The notes: a model not told the origin generated them from the sequence alone. A DNA stretch of 64,000 bases from JAUNSR01 sp036655355 (GCA_036655355.1 JAVVQG010000004.1:1-64000), one strand, 5' to 3'. Positions 32,030-41,391 are shown, counted from the first letter of the stretch. Numbers and translations: made by a program.

Positions 32030-33190
32030 TTATTCAATACCCAGAACCTCTTTACAGATTCGGATATCCTTCTCTGTTCCCGATTCCTTACCTTTAACAT
32101 CACTCAGTTTCACACAGCCCAGCCACGGCAATCGGGGCGTCATGCGGCATGCCTGTAATTTGATGACAATATTCATCGGCTTAACGCCAAAATCATTGGT
32201 CAGATGGGTACCGATTCCGAATGCCGCTCGTATCCGGGCATCACAGTACCGTTTTATATTGACGGTGCGCTCTGCCGTGAGACTATCACTAAAGATAATC
32301 ATCTTTGAAGCCGGATTGACGTTCAGCTCTTTGTAGCGGGCCAGTGCCAAATCCACAAACGCTTCCGGTTCGCCCGAATCCTGTCTTACTCCGTCAAACA
32401 GCTTCGCATGTTCTTTCGAGAAATTATCAAAGAAAACTTTGCTGGTATACGTATCGGCCAGCGCAATCCCAAGATCTCCGTGATACACCTCTTGCCACGC
32501 TTCTAGACCGGAATAATTACCCATCCGATAACCGAAATTGGCTCCGTGGAACTGAATCCATTCATGGGGAAATGTCCCGCTCACGGGAAGTTTGAATCGC
32601 ATCGCAAAAAACACATTCGAAGTGCCGATCAGATGATGCGCATGCTCCGATAGCAACCGAATCACATCCCGCTGCACATCGAACGAAAATCTCCTACGTG
32701 TACCGAATTCAGCGAAGGAGACATCTCCCGAATTCAGAATACCTATTTTCGCCATCGTACGTTCGCGCACACCTTCGGCGTGTTCCCCCTTCACCTGATA
32801 ATAAAGCTCTGATATCAACGCTAATAAAGGAACTTCCCAAAGCGTAATGCGATAGAGATTCCCCGTTATCGTAACTTCCAGACGACCATCCGGATCTTGA
32901 GCGATCTTCACCTCGGAAGGGTCGTATCGGAATCCTTTTAAAAAATCGACATAAGGAGGAGGTAGGAAACGCACTTGCTCCTTCAGGAAGAATTCCTCTT
33001 CCGGAGATAATTCCAAACGGGCCATCTCCTCCACCTCGCGTTGAAGCAAAGCGGCAAACCCTTTCGGATAAACCATTTGATTCCGATCGGTAAATTTAAA
33101 AATTCCCTGCGCATGGGGATAACGGATTGAGTAAGCATGCGAGGATGTAAATTTATACAGATCGTTATCCAATAAAGATGTAATTATCAT
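32030..33190 (-). CDS. pncB: Nicotinate phosphoribosyltransferase
   Basis: A 386-residue cytoplasmic enzyme of NAD salvage: it joins nicotinate and PRPP to give nicotinate mononucleotide. The family is recognised from LLDNDLYKFTSSHA at the N-terminus, the FGTRRRFSFDVQ segment with the phosphorylated-His region nearby, GVRQDSGEP, and the FGIGTHLTND loop close to the C-terminus. The length is normal for PncB. Its start codon overlaps the stop of the DUF3810 gene by four bases (ATGA), so the two are translationally coupled. The other NAD gene in this window, nadD, is in a separate operon. Confidence 0.95.
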   Translation of the reverse strand: MIITSLLDNDLYKFTSSHAYSIRYPHAQGIFKFTDRNQMVYPKGFAALLQREVEEMARLELSPEEEFFLKEQVRFLPPPYVDFLKGFRYDPSEVKIAQDPDGRLEVTITGNLYRITLWEVPLLALISELYYQVKGEHAEGVRERTMAKIGILNSGDVSFAEFGTRRRFSFDVQRDVIRLLSEHAHHLIGTSNVFFAMRFKLPVSGTFPHEWIQFHGANFGYRMGNYSGLEAWQEVYHGDLGIALADTYTSKVFFDNFSKEHAKLFDGVRQDSGEPEAFVDLALARYKELNVNPASKMIIFSDSLTAERTVNIKRYCDARIRAAFGIGTHLTNDFGVKPMNIVIKLQACRMTPRLPWLGCVKLSDVKGKESGTEKDIRICKEVLGIE

Positions 33191-34242
33191 CTGACATGAG
33201 TTGTTTGGTTATCTTTCCGGTACCGATCCACAGACTGGATCAGACCGATTACTTCTGAATAGTTTTTACGTCCCGAAGGTATGTTATTTCCTTTGAGATA
33301 CCATTCATAAAAATGGTTCTGGACGGCTCCCAGAAAAGGGGAATAGAGATCCCGCCAATAATAGGCCGTCTCTGTATAGCGTGACTTCACTGGCTCACTC
33401 AGCTTAGCGGTGATGTCTAGATAATCTTCTTCGGAGAAATTACCACGTACGTTCTGCAACACATAAGGCAACAAAGAGAGGTATCCGCTGAAACGGAAAG
33501 AGGGATCGCCCGATTCCACACAGAGAAGATAAGCGTACAAATTAGCTTCCGCTTCATTGGTTATTCCCAACAGATGGGCAGTTTCGTGGGCAATCGTAAA
33601 GGGTTTCTGGTGAGGCAGCAACTCGGTATTGTAATGTGTCTCACCAAAAAAAGGGCCGTAGTACCCTTTGATACCCATGGATGCATACAACCTACCTAAA
33701 AGCATGGGTTTGTTGCGATGCGCCGAAGGTACGGGGTTCAACCGGTATTCATCCGCAAGCCGGTTGTATCCGGCTGCCACCTCCCCGTCGAGATCCTCCG
33801 TCCGGACGGTCTCCACATAAGCATCATTGAGTTTATCAATATAATCCTCCACAAACGTTCTAAAACGCACTGAATCGTAAACGACGGGGACGATCCGGTT
33901 CCGGGTATAGAAATCTGACGAGAAATAATTAATGCCCCACAAAAGATAAAAACAACAATAAATCGTTACACCGCCCAAAAGTAAAGTTTTCCAGGCGCGG
34001 CGACGGTGTGACTTCATAAACAGGAATATCAGCTGTGTAATCAACCACACGATGAGTCCCAGAATCAAAACGTCATAAAGCGAGAAGGGAAACAGCGATG
34101 AAAAGCCGTTCAATAACCTTGAAAGCTTAGGATATATCGATTCCACATAAAATGCCGTCAAAACAGGAATCCGTTTAAAACATACCACCAGGAGCAACAG
34201 AGAGGCGGCAAGGATGAAAGAAAGTCGGTCGTTTTTTCTCAT
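33187..34242 (-). CDS. DUF3810 membrane-bound putative zinc peptidase
   Basis: A 351-residue protein with about three N-terminal membrane helices (residues 8-115) and an extracytoplasmic domain. The domain contains HETAHLLGITNEAEANLYAYL, an HExxH-type zinc motif (HETAH) followed by NEAEAN with a likely third ligand Glu. This is DUF3810, common in Bacteroidota and unclassified biochemically. A metalloprotease acting on envelope proteins is likely from the motif, but no substrate is known. It lies directly upstream of pncB with a 4-bp overlap; the functional link is unclear. Confidence 0.8.
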   Translation of the reverse strand: MRKNDRLSFILAASLLLLVVCFKRIPVLTAFYVESIYPKLSRLLNGFSSLFPFSLYDVLILGLIVWLITQLIFLFMKSHRRRAWKTLLLGGVTIYCCFYLLWGINYFSSDFYTRNRIVPVVYDSVRFRTFVEDYIDKLNDAYVETVRTEDLDGEVAAGYNRLADEYRLNPVPSAHRNKPMLLGRLYASMGIKGYYGPFFGETHYNTELLPHQKPFTIAHETAHLLGITNEAEANLYAYLLCVESGDPSFRFSGYLSLLPYVLQNVRGNFSEEDYLDITAKLSEPVKSRYTETAYYWRDLYSPFLGAVQNHFYEWYLKGNNIPSGRKNYSEVIGLIQSVDRYRKDNQTTHVR

Positions 34243-34341
34243 TTACTAAAAAGAATGAAGTAGTCTCGGTAAACGAATCACTACACTTTGATTATCTAAG
34301 ATACTCATTTTCGAAGAGAGTGAAAAATTGCATACAACTAA

Positions 34342-34369
34342 AAAAGGAGACCCGGCGGGGTCTCCTTTT
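34342..34369. terminator. Terminator of the tsaB-murA-rimM operon
   Basis: GGAGACCC pairs with GGGTCTCC around a short loop, with A-tracts on one side and T-tracts on the other. It closes the leftward operon that ends with rimM and separates it from DUF3810. Confidence 0.85.
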
Positions 34370-34412
34370 CGGTGCATGACACCTCTATCTTTACAACTAT
34401 AGTTACAATCGC

Positions 34413-34931
34413 TTACAAAGAGAGCAATCCTTCCGGAATCTCCATGTAAATGACCTTGTTCTTTTCGTCGATTTCCTTAACGAATTCATCCACCGCCGGA
34501 ATCAGTAACGTATCCCCTTCATGATCAATCACAAAAAGCACATTGGCCGTTGCGTCATCGATCTCGGTAATAGTTCCCAACGTACCGTGATGTTTCTCTT
34601 CCACTCTGTAATTCAGGAAGAAATCTTTTCCGCCCTGCATCGCTTCCTCTTCACGAACAAACGATTTCGGGAAATACACATCCACATTGGTAAACATACG
34701 GCCATCTTCAGCCGAATCGACATCCACCAGTTTCATCAGTGCGGTTGTGCTTGTTCTGAAACGATACTCTTCGATAAAGAACGGAACGAAGATGTCGTCA
34801 ATCGGACAAACGATGTAAGGACACTCCGTACGGTCAAACACATCGTCTGTAAACGTAAACGACAACTCACCGCTTAGACCGTGAGGTTTATTAAACTGTC
34901 CGATCTTTATCAGATCTTCTCTTTTTATCAT
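34413..34931 (-). CDS. rimM: Ribosome maturation factor RimM
   Basis: A 172-residue protein with the N-terminal RimM domain (IGQFNKPHGLSGELSFTF) and a C-terminal PRC-barrel (LLIPAVDEFVKEID). RimM assists assembly of the 30S head by binding S19. I start at MIKREDLIK (34931), which leaves 13 bp after the murA stop; a longer reading would overlap murA and adds residues absent from the family. It is the last gene of the leftward operon. Its usual bacterial neighbours rpsP and trmD are not here. Confidence 0.92.
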   Translation of the reverse strand: MIKREDLIKIGQFNKPHGLSGELSFTFTDDVFDRTECPYIVCPIDDIFVPFFIEEYRFRTSTTALMKLVDVDSAEDGRMFTNVDVYFPKSFVREEEAMQGGKDFFLNYRVEEKHHGTLGTITEIDDATANVLFVIDHEGDTLLIPAVDEFVKEIDEKNKVIYMEIPEGLLSL

Positions 34932-34944
34932 AATCAGGTTTGAA

Positions 34945-36252
34945 TTAAATACGTGTGATTCGCGCTCCGATCGCATTCAGACGTTTATCGATATTCTGAT
35001 AACCTCTGTCGATCTGCTCGATATTATGGATACGACTGGTTCCTTCTGCAGACATAGCCGCAATCAACAGGGCGATACCGGCACGGATATCCGGCGAACT
35101 CATGACAGCCGGACGAAGTTTCATCTGATTGTTCAGACCGATGACCGTAGCGCGATGCGGATCACAAAGAATAATCTGCGCACCCATATCGATTAGTTTA
35201 TCCACGAAGAACAAACGGCTTTCAAACATCTTTTGATGAATCAGCACGCTACCTTTCGCCTGCGTAGCGGTTACCAACAAGACGCTCAACAGGTCGGGGG
35301 TCAAGCCGGGCCACGGCGCATCGGCAATCGTCATGATCGATCCGTCGATAAACGATTCAATCGTATAATGATCGTGTGGAGGAATATACATATCATCTCC
35401 GATCTGTCCCACCGTAATGCCCAACCTTCTGAAGATATCCGGAATGATTCCCAGATTCTCGAAAGAGACATCCTTGATGGTGATTTCAGAACCGGTCATT
35501 GCCGCCATTCCAATAAAGCTACCCACTTCGATCATATCGGGCAGAATCTTATGCGATGTACCTCCCAGCGATTCTACGCCTTCGATGGTCAACAGATTCG
35601 ATCCCACTCCCGAAATACGCGCTCCCATCCGGTTCAGCAATTTCGACAATTGCTGCAGATAAGGTTCGCACGCAGCATTATAGATTGTTGTAGTTCCCTT
35701 GGCTAAGGCTGCCGCCATCAGAATATTGGCCGTACCGGTTACGGAAGCCTCATCCAACAACATGTAAGCACCTTTGAGTCCCTCTTTTGCAGAGATTTCG
35801 TAGATCTGACGATCGACGTTGTACTCAAAATCGGCGCCTAATTTCTGTAGACCCACGAAATGGGTGTCCAAGCGACGGCGACCGATCTTATCCCCTCCCG
35901 GTTTTGGCAACATAGCGTAACCGAATCGGGCAACCAACGGTCCGATGATCATTACCGATCCGCGAAGTGATGCGCTTCTCTTGAGAAAATCATCCGAATG
36001 GAGATAATCGATGTTGATATCGTCCGCTTTGAAGCTGTACGAATTCAAGCCGAGATGGGAGACTTTCACACCCATATCGCGCAACAACTGAATCAGGTTG
36101 TTAACATCCAATATATCGGGGATATTCTCGATAGTTACTTCCTCGGAAGTGAGCAGTGTAGCACAGATAATCTGTAGTGCTTCATTCTTAGCACCCTGGG
36201 GCGTCAGGACTCCCTGCATTTTGTGTCCGCCTTCAATAACAAATGATGACAT
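34945..36252 (-). CDS. murA: UDP-N-acetylglucosamine 1-carboxyvinyltransferase with Asp in place of the catalytic Cys
   Basis: A 435-residue cytoplasmic enzyme of the first committed step of peptidoglycan synthesis (PEP addition to UDP-GlcNAc). Family landmarks are QGAKNEALQ near residue 20, the LRGSVMIIGPLVARFG region, and repeated beta-alpha units of the inside-out barrel. The active-site loop reads PGGDKIGRRRLD, so residue 121 is Asp where most MurA have Cys (GGCxIGxR). Asp at this position preserves activity and gives fosfomycin resistance in other bacteria such as Mycobacterium. It sits between the DUF4290 gene and rimM in the leftward operon. Confidence 0.95.
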   Translation of the reverse strand: MSSFVIEGGHKMQGVLTPQGAKNEALQIICATLLTSEEVTIENIPDILDVNNLIQLLRDMGVKVSHLGLNSYSFKADDINIDYLHSDDFLKRSASLRGSVMIIGPLVARFGYAMLPKPGGDKIGRRRLDTHFVGLQKLGADFEYNVDRQIYEISAKEGLKGAYMLLDEASVTGTANILMAAALAKGTTTIYNAACEPYLQQLSKLLNRMGARISGVGSNLLTIEGVESLGGTSHKILPDMIEVGSFIGMAAMTGSEITIKDVSFENLGIIPDIFRRLGITVGQIGDDMYIPPHDHYTIESFIDGSIMTIADAPWPGLTPDLLSVLLVTATQAKGSVLIHQKMFESRLFFVDKLIDMGAQIILCDPHRATVIGLNNQMKLRPAVMSSPDIRAGIALLIAAMSAEGTSRIHNIEQIDRGYQNIDKRLNAIGARITRI

Positions 36253-36289
36253 GGATCAATACTTTTTCGCAATATATAAAAAAAGCGGT

Positions 36290-36886
36290 TTAACGAACCG
36301 CTCTTCTGATCATATTTTTATTTTTTCGCTGAAGGATATCCTTCGTATTTCTAAGTTTCAGTGACTGAATGTCTAACGAAAGACTTCCGCCGGTATATTC
36401 GCTGATATCCTTCAGAATTTTCTCATCGCCAAGCTCCTCCTCCTTATTCATTGTAAGGTAAGTGCGCTTCATATGATTCGCCAGCAAAGCCAACAGCTGT
36501 TTGCGTTGCGGAGTATCCTCCATTTCGCTTGCCTTGTTAATCATCTGTTCCAGGAATTTCCCATAATGACGGTAACGGATCCGGGGTAGTTTGTATTCCA
36601 CCTTATCGGGACGCGTATAGAGGTTTTCTTTTCGGATAATCTCGTACGGATAATCGATATCCAATTTAAAATCAGACATGATGGCCAGATGATCCCACAA
36701 CTTATGTTTGAAATCCTCTACGTCTCGCAAATGCGGGAAGAGGTTACCCATAATATTAAGAATACTCTGGGCACAACGCGTACGTTCCGCTCTGTCTTCG
36801 ATCGTAAGGGCATAGTCAACCATGCTCTGCACATTCCGGCCATATTCCGGAAGCACCATTCTCTTAAGTTGTGTGTTATACTGCAT
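36290..36886 (-). CDS. DUF4290 protein
   Basis: A protein of about 198 residues, hydrophilic and mostly helical, with no signal peptide. The N-terminus MQYNTQLKRMVLPEYGRNVQ and the internal HLRDVEDFKHKLWDHL segment identify the Bacteroidota family DUF4290. The C-terminus is very basic (RNKNMIRRAVR type). I start at 36886, ten bp after the tsaB stop; an upstream start adds 15 residues not expected in the family. The conserved position between tsaB and murA hints at a housekeeping role, possibly RNA- or ribosome-related, but nothing shows it directly. Confidence 0.8.
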   Translation of the reverse strand: MQYNTQLKRMVLPEYGRNVQSMVDYALTIEDRAERTRCAQSILNIMGNLFPHLRDVEDFKHKLWDHLAIMSDFKLDIDYPYEIIRKENLYTRPDKVEYKLPRIRYRHYGKFLEQMINKASEMEDTPQRKQLLALLANHMKRTYLTMNKEEELGDEKILKDISEYTGGSLSLDIQSLKLRNTKDILQRKNKNMIRRAVR

Positions 36887-36896
36887 ATCTTTTGTC

Positions 36897-37589
36897 TTAA
36901 AGAACTTTCTTTTTTGGTGTAGTGGCAACAAATTCCTTCAGATAGAACGGCTCAAAATAGGCCACATCTTTGAAATCTCCTCTACGATAAGCTACCTCCG
37001 CAAGGGCAAGCATATCGTAAGCCACGGGAAGAACGGAATCGATAAAGCGCGCATTCGGATGATTAATCACCTCTTTGCATTTCGAAGCACCGTCTCCGAA
37101 GAAATAAACCGGTTGCTTTTCTAATATATCCAGATAGGAATTCTCATCAATGATATCTGCCGATACAGGTTTCACCTCTCCCAGCCCCAAATCGTAAATG
37201 GCTGAATAAACTTCCATACGACGCGCATCAATCATCGGACAAAATAACGCCTCTTCGCCGAACTGTCCCCCGAAGATAACGGAAGTAGTCATAATCTGCA
37301 AGGTATTCAAGGCAATAAGTGGCACGTCCAGTCCGAAACAAAGCCCTTTTGCTTCCGAAACACCGATACGAAGCCCCGTATAGGAACCCGGACCGCAACT
37401 AACGGCTACGGCATCAATCTTATAGTTTTTCGTTTTGGCAAAGGCTAGCGCCTCTTCGATAAATACGCCGAGATTTTTGGCATGAGATGGGCCTTCAAAG
37501 GCTTCTTTGTGAAACTCTACTCCACCGTCGCGAGTTAGGGCAACGGAACATGGAACTGTAGAAGTTTCAATATTAAGTATAGTGGGCAT
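36897..37589 (-). CDS. tsaB: tRNA threonylcarbamoyladenosine biosynthesis protein TsaB
   Basis: A 230-residue protein of the ASKHA fold. ILNIETSTVPCSVAL at the N-terminus, GPGSYTGLRIGVSEAKGLCFG and the PMIDARRMEVYSAIYD segment identify TsaB. It pairs with TsaD and TsaE to make t6A37 in tRNAs that read ANN codons. It heads the leftward operon tsaB-DUF4290-murA-rimM and is divergent from yicC; the 115-bp spacer must hold both promoters. Confidence 0.93.
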   Translation of the reverse strand: MPTILNIETSTVPCSVALTRDGGVEFHKEAFEGPSHAKNLGVFIEEALAFAKTKNYKIDAVAVSCGPGSYTGLRIGVSEAKGLCFGLDVPLIALNTLQIMTTSVIFGGQFGEEALFCPMIDARRMEVYSAIYDLGLGEVKPVSADIIDENSYLDILEKQPVYFFGDGASKCKEVINHPNARFIDSVLPVAYDMLALAEVAYRRGDFKDVAYFEPFYLKEFVATTPKKKVL

Positions 37590-37679
37590 TCTATTTTTAG
37601 CTTATGTATATAGGGGATTATCCATGACAAAAATAGACAATTTTAGTTGTATAATGAATGGTGTAACGAGAATTAAGAT

Positions 37680-37687
37680 TAATTTTG
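37680..37687 (+). promoter_or_regulatory. -7 box of the yicC operon
   Basis: TAATTTTG matches TAnnTTTG and lies 17 bp before the yicC start at 37705. It supports that start and suggests a short leader. Confidence 0.4.
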
Positions 37688-37704
37688 CGAAAACTAAGTT
37701 CGAA

Positions 37705-38577
37705 ATGATACAGTCAATGACCGGTTTCGGCAAAGCAACAGCCGAACTTCCAAACAGAAAAATAACCGTTGAAATAAAGTCACTTAACAGCAAACAGCTG
37801 GATCTTTCAGCGCGTATCTCATCACAATATCGTGAAAAAGAGATGGAGTTCAGAAATCGTATCGCCCAAAGTCTCGAAAGAGGGAAAGTGGATTTCAGCA
37901 TGTATGTTGAAAACATCGGTGGCGAAAGCACTACGAAAATCAATATCCCTGTATTGGAGAGTTACTGTAACCAGATCAAATTAACGTCAGAAAAACTTGG
38001 CGTTGAACTCCCTGCCGATTGGTTCCAGGTACTTCTTCGTATGCCGGATGCCATTAAAACCGAGGTACAGGAAATCAACCCCGATGAACTCATCATCGTC
38101 GACCAAACGGTAAATAAAGCGATTGAAAACCTACAGCAGTTCCGAATCCAGGAAGGTGCGATGCTATCGAAATTGTTTGAAACGAAAATCAAAAACATCG
38201 CTGAATTGTTATTACAGGTACCTGCTTACGAACAAGAGAGAACCGAGAAAATAAAAACCCGTATCACAGACGCCTTATCAAAGATCGAAGGATTCGATTA
38301 CGATAAGAACCGTTTCGAACAGGAGATGATTTTCTACATTGAGAAATTAGATATCAATGAAGAGAAGCACCGATTGGACAACCACCTGAAATATTTCATC
38401 GAAACGATGAATACAGGGCACGGTCAGGGCAAAAAATTAGGTTTCATCTGTCAGGAGATCGGTCGTGAAATCAACACACTCGGATCGAAAGCCAATCATG
38501 CTGAACTTCAGAAAATCGTTGTTCGCATGAAAGACGAGTTGGAACAAATCAAAGAACAGGTGTTAAACGTTTTATAA
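37705..38577 (+). CDS. yicC: YicC-family endoribonuclease-like protein
   Basis: A 290-residue cytoplasmic protein. MIQSMTGFGKATAEL is the classic YicC start, and the C-terminus GREINTLGSKANHAEL...VVRMKDELEQIKEQVLNVL is equally typical. E. coli YicC has been linked to degradation of the small RNA RyhB and recent work assigns it ribonuclease activity. I start at 37705; an in-frame upstream reading runs through the promoter and into tsaB. It heads the operon yicC-gmk-nadD-DUF5063-exonuclease. Confidence 0.93.
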   Translation: MIQSMTGFGKATAELPNRKITVEIKSLNSKQLDLSARISSQYREKEMEFRNRIAQSLERGKVDFSMYVENIGGESTTKINIPVLESYCNQIKLTSEKLGVELPADWFQVLLRMPDAIKTEVQEINPDELIIVDQTVNKAIENLQQFRIQEGAMLSKLFETKIKNIAELLLQVPAYEQERTEKIKTRITDALSKIEGFDYDKNRFEQEMIFYIEKLDINEEKHRLDNHLKYFIETMNTGHGQGKKLGFICQEIGREINTLGSKANHAELQKIVVRMKDELEQIKEQVLNVL

Positions 38578-38600
38578 AAAGACAAGGTTTTTATTACGCT

Positions 38601-39167
38601 ATGGAAGGTAAATTAATCATCTTCTCGGCTCCTTCGGGTTCCGGGAAATCCACTATTATCAATTATCTGCTGGATCAGAATCTGAACCTGGCATTCTCTA
38701 TATCCGCTACCAGCCGCGATCCCCGCGGCGAGGAGGTGAACGGACGCGAATACTATTTCCTCTCTCCGGACGAATTCCGTGAACGTATCGCAAACGATGA
38801 GTTTTTGGAATACGAAGAGGTTTATACCGACAAATTCTACGGAACGCTGAAAAGCGAAGTGGAACGTCTTACCAAAGAGGGAAAAAACGTGATCTTCGAC
38901 GTAGATGTGTTGGGTGGCGTAAATATCAAAAAGTATTACGGCGACCGTGCCTTAAGCCTTTTCATCCAGCCTCCGAGTGTGGAAGAGTTGCGTAAACGCC
39001 TGATCGGCCGTGCTACCGATGCACCTGAAGTGATTGAGAAAAGAATCGAACGTGCGGAATTCGAACTTTCGTTCGCTCCTCAGTTTGACAAAGTCATTGT
39101 GAATGACGATTTACAGAAAGCACAAAAAGAGACTTTGGATGTGATTCGCCAATTTCTGGACAAGTAA
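38601..39167 (+). CDS. gmk: Guanylate kinase
   Basis: A 188-residue enzyme that phosphorylates GMP to GDP with ATP. The P-loop SAPSGSGKST is at residues 9-18, the GMP-binding segment RDPRGEEVNGREYYF follows, and the lid region RLIGRATDAPEVIEKR is intact. Length and motifs are standard. It follows yicC by 23 bp, a common arrangement in bacteria. Confidence 0.96.
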   Translation: MEGKLIIFSAPSGSGKSTIINYLLDQNLNLAFSISATSRDPRGEEVNGREYYFLSPDEFRERIANDEFLEYEEVYTDKFYGTLKSEVERLTKEGKNVIFDVDVLGGVNIKKYYGDRALSLFIQPPSVEELRKRLIGRATDAPEVIEKRIERAEFELSFAPQFDKVIVNDDLQKAQKETLDVIRQFLDK

Positions 39168-39176
39168 TATGCTCGC

Positions 39177-39758
39177 ATGAAAAAAATCAGAACTGGGATC
39201 CTTTCCGGATCTTTCAACCCGATTCACATCGGTCACCTGGCTTTGGCCAACTACTTGCTCGAGTTCGAGGGGCTTGACGAAATATGGTTCGTCGTAACCC
39301 CACACAACCCGCTCAAACAGAAAGAATCCCTTCTGGATGATGATGTGCGTCTTAAAATGGTGGAAACAGCCGTTCAGGATTGCCCGCATTTCAAAGTATG
39401 CGATATCGAATTCTCCCTTCCCCGCCCCTCTTACACCATCAACACACTCGAAGCCCTGCATCAGCAATACCCGGACCGGGAATTCTTTTTGCTGATCGGT
39501 GCCGACAATTGGTTGATCTTCCACAAATGGGCGCAATATGAGAAATTGATGAAAAACTACAACATCCTGGTGTACCCGCGTCGCGGCCACGTAGTTTACA
39601 TCGACCCCGAGTATCCCAACATACGAACGGTAAATGCCCCGATCATCGAGGTATCCTCCACCTTCATCCGGGACGCTCTCTCGAGAGGAAAGAATATGCG
39701 CTATTTCATGCCTTCGAAAGTGTATGAATTCATAAAAAGCAACGGTCTTTATCAATAA
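39177..39758 (+). CDS. nadD: Nicotinate-nucleotide adenylyltransferase
   Basis: A 193-residue enzyme that adenylates nicotinate mononucleotide to deamido-NAD. The nucleotidyltransferase motif GSFNPIHIGHL near residue 10 and the ISSTFIRDAL-like VSSTFIRDALSRG motif near the C-terminus are complete. It starts 9 bp after gmk and belongs to the same operon; with pncB it gives two steps of NAD salvage in this window. Confidence 0.95.
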   Translation: MKKIRTGILSGSFNPIHIGHLALANYLLEFEGLDEIWFVVTPHNPLKQKESLLDDDVRLKMVETAVQDCPHFKVCDIEFSLPRPSYTINTLEALHQQYPDREFFLLIGADNWLIFHKWAQYEKLMKNYNILVYPRRGHVVYIDPEYPNIRTVNAPIIEVSSTFIRDALSRGKNMRYFMPSKVYEFIKSNGLYQ

Positions 39759-39779
39759 CAACAGATACGTAGAAATGAG

Positions 39780-40406
39780 ATGAAAGAGTCTTCTATTTAC
39801 TCCAGACAAACGGTGGAATTCGTAACGGTAGCCGCCGAGTATTGCGCCTTCATTGAGAAAGCCAATCAATTGGAAAAAGCCGAATTCGTAGATAAATGCG
39901 TAAAGCTACTTCCCCTTCTTTACCTGAAAGCAATTCTCCTTCCGGAAACTGAATTCGGACTTGAAGAAGAGGTGGAACGAGTTGTTTCTGAAGAAAACTA
40001 TGAATATATCCGTAGTACGATCGGACGACTTCTCGGAGCGCAAGACGACTACCTGGAAGTGTTCATCGAAGATATGCAATACAGCGAGAACCCCATTGCA
40101 GCCAATATCTCCGAGGATCTGGCCGATATCTATCAGGACCTGAAAGATTTTATCGCCGTCTTCTCCCAGGGCTATGAGCCTACGATGAATGAAGCGCTTA
40201 CCCAGGTGAGTGAAAACTTCAAATCTTATTGGGGACAAAAACTTGTAAATGCGATGCGTCCGCTTAATTCGATCCGCTTCAACGAAGACGAAGAGGAGGA
40301 AAACTATCCGGATCATGAAGAAAAAAGAGCATCGAACCGTATTTTTAACGCTCAGAAAGAGAGAGGTACGGATGGAGATGAATGGGAAAATTGGAATGGA
40401 GAATAA
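39780..40406 (+). CDS. DUF5063 protein
   Basis: A 208-residue acidic, helical cytoplasmic protein. The length and the YSRQTVEFVTVAAEYCAFIE start fit DUF5063, a family found in Bacteroidota next to RNase D-like exonucleases. The last 40 residues are very rich in Glu and Asn (NEDEEEENYPDHEEK). Its 3' end overlaps the start of the exonuclease gene by 11 bp, so translation is probably coupled. No function is known. Confidence 0.78.
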   Translation: MKESSIYSRQTVEFVTVAAEYCAFIEKANQLEKAEFVDKCVKLLPLLYLKAILLPETEFGLEEEVERVVSEENYEYIRSTIGRLLGAQDDYLEVFIEDMQYSENPIAANISEDLADIYQDLKDFIAVFSQGYEPTMNEALTQVSENFKSYWGQKLVNAMRPLNSIRFNEDEEEENYPDHEEKRASNRIFNAQKERGTDGDEWENWNGE

Positions 40407-40986
40407 CAAACAAACAACTATTACAAAGGAAGAGATCTCTCACATGGAGCTGATCACTTTTCCGGGCCGAATCGTAGTGGTACAATCACTGAGAGAGGCA
40501 GAAAAAGCGGTCGAATACCTCCGCTCACTCCAGGTGATCGGTTTTGATACGGAAACGAAACCGGCTTTCCGAAAAGGTCAGAAAAACAAAGTGGCTCTTC
40601 TTCAGCTGTCGGGGAACGATTATTGCTTTCTTTTTCGATTAAACATCATCGGTTTTCCCGAATGTTTGATCCAATTGCTCAAAGATCCTGCGATTCTGAA
40701 AATAGGCCTCTCCATCAAAGATGATTATGCCACCATGCGCAGACTGGCGAACTTCGAACCGGATGGTTTCGTGGAATTGCAACATTTCGTGAAACAATTC
40801 GATATCGAAGAGGCAAGCTTGCAAAAGATATTCGCTCTTCTCTTCGGAAGAAAGATCTCGAAAAGTCAGCGGGTTACCAATTGGGAAGCCGATGTACTTA
40901 CAGAAGGTCAGAAGAAATATGCCGCAACGGATGCCTGGGCCTGCCTGCGCATCTATGAAGCATTAAATGAAGCTTTAGATTTTTAA
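40396..40986 (+). CDS. RNase D-like 3'-5' exonuclease
   Basis: A protein of about 196 residues consisting of one DEDD exonuclease domain. The first metal-binding motif is IGFDTETKP (Asp and Glu), the second is LKIGLSIKDDYATM, and the third is KYAATDAWACLRIYEAL. RNase D-type C-terminal HRDC domains are absent. Several in-frame Met codons occur between 40372 and 40444; I chose 40396, which overlaps the DUF5063 stop by 11 bp. The substrate, RNA or DNA, cannot be read. Confidence 0.85.
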   Translation: MENNKQTTITKEEISHMELITFPGRIVVVQSLREAEKAVEYLRSLQVIGFDTETKPAFRKGQKNKVALLQLSGNDYCFLFRLNIIGFPECLIQLLKDPAILKIGLSIKDDYATMRRLANFEPDGFVELQHFVKQFDIEEASLQKIFALLFGRKISKSQRVTNWEADVLTEGQKKYAATDAWACLRIYEALNEALDF

Positions 40987-41000
40987 CCTTATAGAATCCA

Positions 41001-41258
41001 ATGAGACGATTTTTAGTACGAAGTAAACTGATTACTGCAGTTCTGCTGGTTTATCTCACCATTATGGCCATTATCGGGTGGCCACATTATGCGGAACAAG
41101 GAAAATATATTGAATATGTAGCCATTATCCTGGTGACACTGGGTATTATAATCGGTCTGTTCTTCCTTTTGCGCCGAAGAGACAAAATGCGTAGTCAACT
41201 CCGACGACAAAGAGACGCCTCTTACCGTCGCGGTATCCGCAACGACGATATCCGATAA
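41001..41258 (+). CDS. Small two-helix membrane protein
   Basis: An 85-residue protein with two predicted transmembrane segments (about 10-27 and 38-57) and a strongly basic tail rich in Arg (RRRDKMRSQLRRQR). I do not recognise the family. It lies 14 bp after the exonuclease gene and before the operon terminator, so it is probably the last gene of the yicC operon. Confidence 0.6.
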   Translation: MRRFLVRSKLITAVLLVYLTIMAIIGWPHYAEQGKYIEYVAIILVTLGIIIGLFFLLRRRDKMRSQLRRQRDASYRRGIRNDDIR

Positions 41259-41276
41259 TATCACATTCCATACATG

Positions 41277-41322
41277 AAACGCCCGCATCCTTCTCTGTAT
41301 CAGAGTAAGGATGCGGGCGTTT
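41277..41322. terminator. Terminator of the yicC operon
   Basis: Perfect 16-bp arms (41277-41292 and 41307-41322) made of AAACGCCCGCATCCTT and its complement enclose a 14-nt loop that itself can pair (CTCTG/CAGAG). A short T-run follows. Confidence 0.88.
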
Positions 41323-41391
41323 CTGCTTTCGGTCGCTAAACTTTTCAACCTATTTTTTGTTCTATTTAAGACACCTAACTGAATAATTCAG

